NCBI GenBank assembly: GCA_018334525.1
Contig: JAGXLT010000018.1
Coordinates: 1 to 9,732 of the forward strand
Direction: 5' to 3'
DNA length: 9,732 nt
Origin: Gammaproteobacteria bacterium
GTDB taxonomy: Bacteria > Pseudomonadota > Gammaproteobacteria > Nitrococcales > Nitrococcaceae
Each line of letters opens with the position of its first letter. Within the stretch, counting starts at the first letter, position 1. This document shows positions 5,785-9,732 of the stretch, piece by piece. The position numbers were made by a program, and so were the translations under genes. Below the pieces are notes generated by a model. It did not search any database. It was not told where the DNA came from and saw only the letters and a program-made list of their open reading frames with translations.

Positions 5785-7206
5785 ATGGAAACTACCGCTT
5801 CGTATAACGATAAGGTTGTCCGCCAGTTCACTATCATGACAGTGGTCTGGGGCATTGTGGGCATGCTGGTGGGGGTGTTAATTGCCGCCCAACTACTCTG
5901 GCCTGCGCTAAACTTTGAACTCCCCTGGTTGACCTATAGCCGACTGCGCCCGCTGCATACCAACGCCGTCATTTTTGCGTTTGGCGGCTCGGCGCTGTTT
6001 GCCACCTCTTATTACGTGGTGCAAAGAACCTGTGGGGTCAGATTACTCAGCGACAAGGCCGCAGCCTTCACCTTCTGGGGCTGGCAGGCTGTCATCTTAG
6101 GCGCTGTTGTCACGCTGCCGCTGGGTTTTACGCAAAGCAAAGAGTATGCCGAGCTCATTTGGCCACTCGATATTTTGATTGCTGCGGTATGGGTGACCTA
6201 CGCGGTGGTGTTTTTTGGCACGATCGTTAAGCGCAAGGTTAAGCATATTTACGTCGCCAACTGGTTTTATGGGGCATTTATTCTGACCGTTGCCGTGCTG
6301 CACATCGTCAACAGCTTGGCCATTCCAACCTCGCTTACCCAGTCCTATCCCATCTACTCGGGCGCCGTGGATGCCATGGTGCAGTGGTGGTACGGCCATA
6401 ACGCGGTGGGCTTTTTCTTAACCGCCGGCTTTTTAGGGATGATGTACTACTTCGTGCCCAAACAGGCGGGCCGGCCCATTTATTCGTATCGCCTATCGGT
6501 GGTGCATTTTTGGGCGCTGATTTCCACCTACATGTGGGCAGGCCCCCATCATCTGCACTGGACGGCGTTGCCAGAGTGGGTGCAATCCGTAGGCATGGTG
6601 TTTTCCCTGATTCTGCTGGCGCCCTCCTGGGGCGGCATGATTAACGGCATCATGACCCTATCCGGCGCCTGGCATAAGCTGCGTGACGATCCCATTATCC
6701 GCTTTTTGATTGTGAGCCTGTCTTTCTACGGCATGGCCACTTTTGAAGGCCCCATGATGTCCATTCGCACGGTTAATGCCCTTTCGCATTACACCGACTG
6801 GACCATCGGTCATGTGCATTCCGGTGCCCTTGGCTGGGTGGCCTTCATTACCATCGGTGCGGTTTACATGCTCGTGCCACGGCTGTTTAACCGTGAGCAG
6901 ATGTACAGTATCCCGCTCATTAACGTGCACTTCTGGGTGTCTACTATCGGCGTGGTGCTCTATATCGCGTCAATGTGGATTGCCGGCGTGATGCAGGGCC
7001 TGATGTGGCGCGCAGTTAACGACGACGGCACGCTGACCTACAGCTTTATCGAGTCGGTTGCCGCTACCTATCCGTACTATGCCGTGCGTTTAGTGGGTGG
7101 TCTTTTATTCTTTGCCGGCATGCTGATCATGGCCTACAACGTGTGGCGCACCATTCGCCCGGTTGAGCCAGTCAAAGCAGCAGCGCCATCAGCGGCCAGT
7201 GCCTGA
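5785..7206 (+). CDS. ccoN: CcoN, cbb3-type cytochrome c oxidase subunit I
   Basis: 473 residues, the normal CcoN length, with about twelve hydrophobic helices. It is the catalytic inner-membrane subunit, reducing O2 to water with high affinity while pumping protons. All cofactor ligands can be placed: His58 (LHTN) and His345 for low-spin heme b; His343 for heme b3 (GHVHSG at 342-347); CuB ligands His205 (YGHN), His255 and His256 (GPHHLHW); and Tyr249 (STYM), the cross-linked tyrosine. Glu321 in FEGPM also fits. These match my recollection of the Pseudomonas stutzeri numbering with a constant offset of two, so the enzyme looks intact. AGGG five bases before the ATG is a modest ribosome site. 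It is the first gene of the plus-strand operon behind the FNR box, and ccoO follows after 11 bases. Confidence 0.99.
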   Translation: METTASYNDKVVRQFTIMTVVWGIVGMLVGVLIAAQLLWPALNFELPWLTYSRLRPLHTNAVIFAFGGSALFATSYYVVQRTCGVRLLSDKAAAFTFWGWQAVILGAVVTLPLGFTQSKEYAELIWPLDILIAAVWVTYAVVFFGTIVKRKVKHIYVANWFYGAFILTVAVLHIVNSLAIPTSLTQSYPIYSGAVDAMVQWWYGHNAVGFFLTAGFLGMMYYFVPKQAGRPIYSYRLSVVHFWALISTYMWAGPHHLHWTALPEWVQSVGMVFSLILLAPSWGGMINGIMTLSGAWHKLRDDPIIRFLIVSLSFYGMATFEGPMMSIRTVNALSHYTDWTIGHVHSGALGWVAFITIGAVYMLVPRLFNREQMYSIPLINVHFWVSTIGVVLYIASMWIAGVMQGLMWRAVNDDGTLTYSFIESVAATYPYYAVRLVGGLLFFAGMLIMAYNVWRTIRPVEPVKAAAPSAASA

Positions 7207-7217
7207 GGAGTTGCAGC

Positions 7218-7823
7218 ATGTCTCATGAAGTCGTCGAAAAAAATGTTGGCCTCATGGCGGTACTGATCCTCATTGTGATCAGTATCGGCGGCCTGGTCGA
7301 AATTGTGCCGCTAATGTATGCGCGCGACACCACTGAACCGGCCCCCGGCGTGGAGCCCTATCCCGCCATTGAGTTTGCCGGCCGTGATGTTTATGTCAGT
7401 GAGGGCTGCTACGGCTGCCATTCACAGCAGATTCGGCCCTTCCGCGCAGAAACCGAGCGTTATGGCGATTATTCCGTGGCGGGCGATTTTGTTTATGACC
7501 GGCCGTTTCAGTGGGGCTCTAAACGCACTGGCCCGGATCTGGCTCGCGTTGGCGGCGTCTATACCGATGATTGGCACTACGTGCATTTAATTAACCCACG
7601 CGATGTGGTGCCACAATCCAATATGCCGGCCTACCCTTGGCTTGCCAAACGCACAGTCAACCCTGAGCAGGTTGCCCGCAGCATGCGAGCGCAGCAGAAA
7701 TATCTGGGCGTGCCTTACAGCGATGAAGATATTGCTGCCGCGGATGCGCTTGAGGGTGTGACCGAAATGGAGGCACTGATTGCCTACCTTCAGGGTCTCG
7801 GCGTGTCTGGAGGAGCCAACTGA
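7218..7823 (+). CDS. ccoO: CcoO, cbb3 oxidase monoheme cytochrome c subunit
   Basis: 201 residues, typical for CcoO. A single N-terminal membrane anchor (about 11-33, [20 protein letters not shown]) holds a periplasmic cytochrome c domain. The heme c site is CYGCH at 64-68 with His68 as one axial ligand; Met136 in [11 protein letters not shown] is the expected sixth ligand. The QQIRPF and [16 protein letters not shown] stretches are family hallmarks. CcoO passes electrons from CcoP to heme b in CcoN. The ribosome site GAGGAG overlaps the ccoN stop region, seven bases before the ATG. The stop shares one base with the ccoQ ATG (TGATG), indicating coupled translation in the fixed order N-O-Q-P. 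Confidence 0.99.
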   Translation: MSHEVVEKNVGLMAVLILIVISIGGLVEIVPLMYARDTTEPAPGVEPYPAIEFAGRDVYVSEGCYGCHSQQIRPFRAETERYGDYSVAGDFVYDRPFQWGSKRTGPDLARVGGVYTDDWHYVHLINPRDVVPQSNMPAYPWLAKRTVNPEQVARSMRAQQKYLGVPYSDEDIAAADALEGVTEMEALIAYLQGLGVSGGAN

Positions 7824-7990
7824 TGGTTAGCGGCATTTTTACCACACTCCTGCTCGTGATCTTTCTTGGCATCGTTGTCTGGGCTTTCAGCAGCAAACGG
7901 CGTAAAGATTTTGACGAAGCCGCGCAGCTGCCGTTGCGGGAGGACAAGCCGATTCAAACCGATAAAAATGACAAGGGAGAGCGGTCATGA
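7823..7990 (+). CDS. ccoQ: CcoQ, small cbb3 oxidase subunit
   Basis: A 55-residue protein, beginning [20 protein letters not shown] and followed by AFSSKRRKDFDEAA. It has one N-terminal membrane helix (about 4-22), a basic cytoplasmic patch (SSKRRK), then a charged polar tail. This layout, the length and the position between ccoO and ccoP identify CcoQ, a non-catalytic subunit that stabilises the cbb3 complex and the CcoP interaction. GGAGGAG at 7809-7815 is a strong ribosome site ahead of the ATG. The start overlaps the ccoO stop by one base, and the TGA at 7988-7990 overlaps the ccoP ATG as ATGA. Confidence 0.95.
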   Translation: MVSGIFTTLLLVIFLGIVVWAFSSKRRKDFDEAAQLPLREDKPIQTDKNDKGERS

Positions 7991-8910
7991 GTCTGTTTTG
8001 GAGTCTTTTTATTATTGTGCTCACCCTGGGCAATATTTTTGCCTGCTGGTGGCTAATTCGCTGGACCGCTAAACCCCGCGCGGGTGAGGCCGCTGCTCAT
8101 GAAACCACCGGCCATGTCTGGGATGGCGATTTAATGGAGTACAACAACCCCATGCCCCGCTGGTGGCTGTGGCTGTTCTATATCACCATCGTTTTTGGTC
8201 TGGCTTACCTGCTGTTCTTCCCGGGCCTTGGGAATTTTAAAGGGCTGCTGGGCTGGAGTCAGTATGGCCTTTACGAGGCAGAAATGACGGCGGCTGAAGA
8301 ACGCTTCGAGCCCATTTATGCCGCGTACGCGGAAATCCCGGTTCCCACGCTGGCCAATAACTCTGATGCGATGGCTACAGCAGGACGCATCTTTGCGAAT
8401 AATTGCGCCACCTGCCATGGGTCAGATGGCCGCGGTGCCCTCGGGTACCCCAATCTGTCTGACGGTATCTGGCAGTGGGGAGGCGGTCCGGAGGCCATCA
8501 GGCATACGCTGATTAACGGGCGTCAGGCGGTCATGCCGGCGTTTGCGGCTGCTTTGGATGAAGCCGATCTGGAAGCAACGGCTGCTTATGTTTACTCCAT
8601 GAGTGGGCGCGAGGCCCCTGCGCGCTTAATCGCCGCCGGGCGCGAGCATTATCAGACACTCTGCGTGGCCTGCCATGGCGCGGAGGGTAAAGGCAATGAA
8701 GCATTAGGCGCGCCTAACTTAACCGACGGCACCTGGCTTTATGGTGGCTCACTGGCCGCTATCACTGAAACGCTTAATCAAGGCCGCAACGGCATTATGC
8801 CGGCCTTTGCCGAAACGCTGGGTGAAAATCGCGTGCATTTGGTAACGGCCTACGTTTATCGCCTATCCGGCGGTGAGGAGAACAGCGATGACGAGCTTGC
8901 CGCACGCTGA
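7987..8910 (+). CDS. ccoP: CcoP, cbb3 oxidase diheme cytochrome c subunit
   Basis: 307 residues. Two membrane helices (about 4-25 and 58-79) are joined by a loop containing GHVWDGDLMEYNNPMPRWW, the CcoP N-terminal signature. Two periplasmic cytochrome c domains follow, each with a heme-binding motif: CATCH at 140-144 and CVACH at 226-230. Probable axial methionines are Met183 and Met271, each in an MPAFA segment. The two heme domains look like an internal duplication, with parallel PNL(S/T)DG.W and G(R)..(V/I)MPAFA blocks. CcoP takes electrons from soluble or membrane cytochrome c and hands them to CcoO. The GGGAGAG before the ATG is a good ribosome site. The 3' end overlaps the next small gene by 23 bases. 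The sequence looks complete. Confidence 0.99.
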   Translation: MSLFWSLFIIVLTLGNIFACWWLIRWTAKPRAGEAAAHETTGHVWDGDLMEYNNPMPRWWLWLFYITIVFGLAYLLFFPGLGNFKGLLGWSQYGLYEAEMTAAEERFEPIYAAYAEIPVPTLANNSDAMATAGRIFANNCATCHGSDGRGALGYPNLSDGIWQWGGGPEAIRHTLINGRQAVMPAFAAALDEADLEATAAYVYSMSGREAPARLIAAGREHYQTLCVACHGAEGKGNEALGAPNLTDGTWLYGGSLAAITETLNQGRNGIMPAFAETLGENRVHLVTAYVYRLSGGEENSDDELAAR

Positions 8911-9172
8911 AGCATCAGCAGATCGCACCCACTACCCGCCCAGCCGCTTCTGGCTGATCGGCATTTGCTTATGGCCGGCATTTTTGGCCGCTGGCGTTGC
9001 AACAATGCTGTTTTTCTCCGGCATTGATCCAGAGACACTGCGTTTACAAACCGTCCCGGACTGGGAAATCAGCCGCACAGCCGGCTATAGCATCGGCTTT
9101 TTAATGTTTTGGGCAGTAGCCGCACTATCCAGTGCGGTAAGCGTGTTATTGGCAAGGCCGCCGCGCTCATGA
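8888..9172 (+). CDS. Unrecognised two-helix membrane protein inside the cco operon
   Basis: 94 residues that I cannot assign to a named family. The layout is a polar N-terminus (about 20 residues), a hydrophobic helix at about 21-43 (WLIGICLWPAFLAAGVATML), a 20-residue polar loop with PDWEISR, a second helix at about 65-88, and a short basic end (ARPPRS). Basic residues at both ends suggest that both termini are cytoplasmic with a short periplasmic loop. No heme or copper motif (CxxCH, CxxxC) is visible; Cys27 is alone. I chose ATG 8888 because GAGGAG lies seven bases ahead; an in-frame GTG at 8873 has no such site. It starts inside ccoP and its stop overlaps the ccoG ATG as ATGA, so it is translated with the oxidase genes. 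It is unlike CcoS (one helix) and CcoH (one helix plus a larger domain). A role in cbb3 assembly or stability is a guess from position. Confidence 0.85.
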   Translation: MTSLPHAEASADRTHYPPSRFWLIGICLWPAFLAAGVATMLFFSGIDPETLRLQTVPDWEISRTAGYSIGFLMFWAVAALSSAVSVLLARPPRS

Positions 9173-9732
9173 GTACGCACCCGCCAACAGATTCCATGTA
9201 TGCAGCGCACGAGAAGATCTATCCAAGAGAGATCAAGGGGCGCTATCAGAACATCCGCAAGGTTATGGTGTTTGTGTTGCTGGGGCTTTTTTATATCCTG
9301 CCGTGGCTGCGTATTGACGGTAACCCGGCGGTGCTCTTTGATCTGCCGGCCCGGCAATTTCATATTCTTTGGCTCACGTTCTGGCCGCAGGATTTTGTGT
9401 ATCTCACCTTATTGCTGATTGTCAGCGCGGTGGCGCTGTTTTACGTTACGGCGCTGGCCGGCCGCGTCTGGTGTGGCTACGCATGCCCACAAACTGTGTA
9501 CACCGAAGTCTTTTTGTGGATGGAGCAATGGACTGAGGGCAAGCGTGCCAAGCGCATGAAGCTGGATAAAGGCCCCTGGAATGCCGAAAAAATTCTGCGC
9601 AAAAGTGCTAAGCAAATTCTTTGGCTGAGTTTTGCCTTATGGACCGGTTTTACCTTTGTCGGCTTTTTTGTGCCGATCGACGATCTACTTACCCGTGCCG
9701 TTGCGTTTGAGCTGGGTCCCTGGGAAACCTTC
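9169..9732 (+). CDS. ccoG: CcoG (RdxA/FixG), cbb3 oxidase maturation iron-sulfur protein, N-terminal part
   Basis: 188 codons are present and the frame is open to the window edge, so the 3' end is missing; the family is usually about 460-480 residues. The N-terminus has IYPREIKGRYQNIRK at about 17-31, then a helix, then PWLRIDGNPAVLFDLPARQF at about 45-64, WPQDF, a second helix, and AGRVWCGYACPQTVYTEVF at about 97-115 with Cys102 and Cys106 of the CGYxCPQ motif. These are standard CcoG features. The two 4Fe-4S ferredoxin motifs expected further on lie outside the window. CcoG is a membrane copper reductase that prepares Cu(I) for CuB insertion during cbb3 assembly. The ATG overlaps the stop of the preceding small membrane protein gene (ATGA). 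ccoH, ccoI and ccoS would be expected beyond the edge. Confidence 0.97.
   Translation, partial: MSTHPPTDSMYAAHEKIYPREIKGRYQNIRKVMVFVLLGLFYILPWLRIDGNPAVLFDLPARQFHILWLTFWPQDFVYLTLLLIVSAVALFYVTALAGRVWCGYACPQTVYTEVFLWMEQWTEGKRAKRMKLDKGPWNAEKILRKSAKQILWLSFALWTGFTFVGFFVPIDDLLTRAVAFELGPWETF

Noticed and set aside
8401..8860. Duplication within ccoP as a sign of rearrangement
   Set aside because: Two related cytochrome c domains are the normal architecture of CcoP.
8873..8887. GTG start adding five residues to the small membrane protein
   Set aside because: The strong GAGGAG lies at 8875-8880, inside this extension and correctly spaced for ATG 8888.
1..9732. Defence system, prophage, transposon, CRISPR array or tRNA-linked island
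   Set aside because: No transposase, integrase, nuclease, direct-repeat array or tRNA was seen; every sizeable stretch is accounted for by housekeeping or respiratory genes with uniform style.

Overview
The window reads as ordinary, gene-dense chromosome from a gammaproteobacterium. The evidence is Mpl followed by UbiX, C5-pathway heme synthesis (HemL), a CpdA-type phosphodiesterase, a YfaZ-like outer-membrane protein and a ccoNOQP cluster with a 55-residue CcoQ and a CcoP carrying two membrane segments. GC content looks moderate to fairly high by eye. A marine or Pseudomonas/Oceanospirillales-like relative is plausible, but I cannot name a genus. There is no sign of an integrated element, CRISPR array, tRNA, rRNA or insertion sequence, and no gap between genes exceeds about 150 bases.

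Layout. (1) Positions 1-1166, plus strand: the 3' end of mpl (peptidoglycan recycling), overlapping ubiX (flavin prenyltransferase for ubiquinone synthesis) as ATGA. (2) Positions 1155-5636, minus strand: six tightly packed genes, read from right to left as a YfaZ-like outer-membrane protein, an exported polysaccharide deacetylase, a CpdA-like metallophosphoesterase, rubredoxin, thiE and hemL. They overlap or are at most 16 bases apart, so this is probably one operon. Its hemL end overlaps the ubiX end tail to tail by 12 bases. (3) Positions 5637-5784: a divergent control region with a perfect FNR/ANR box and a second adjacent palindrome. (4) Positions 5785-9732, plus strand: ccoN, ccoO, ccoQ, ccoP, a 94-residue two-helix membrane protein I do not recognise, and the start of ccoG, which runs off the window.

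How it fits together. The right half encodes the high-affinity cbb3 terminal oxidase and its maturation. The FNR box implies induction when oxygen is low. The box lies between the oxidase genes and the divergent six-gene operon, whose last gene makes the heme precursor 5-aminolevulinate, so coordinated control is possible but unproven.

I found no clear novel system. The best candidates for follow-up are the unknown membrane protein embedded in the cco operon, the palindrome beside the FNR box, and the unusual gene mix of the minus-strand operon.
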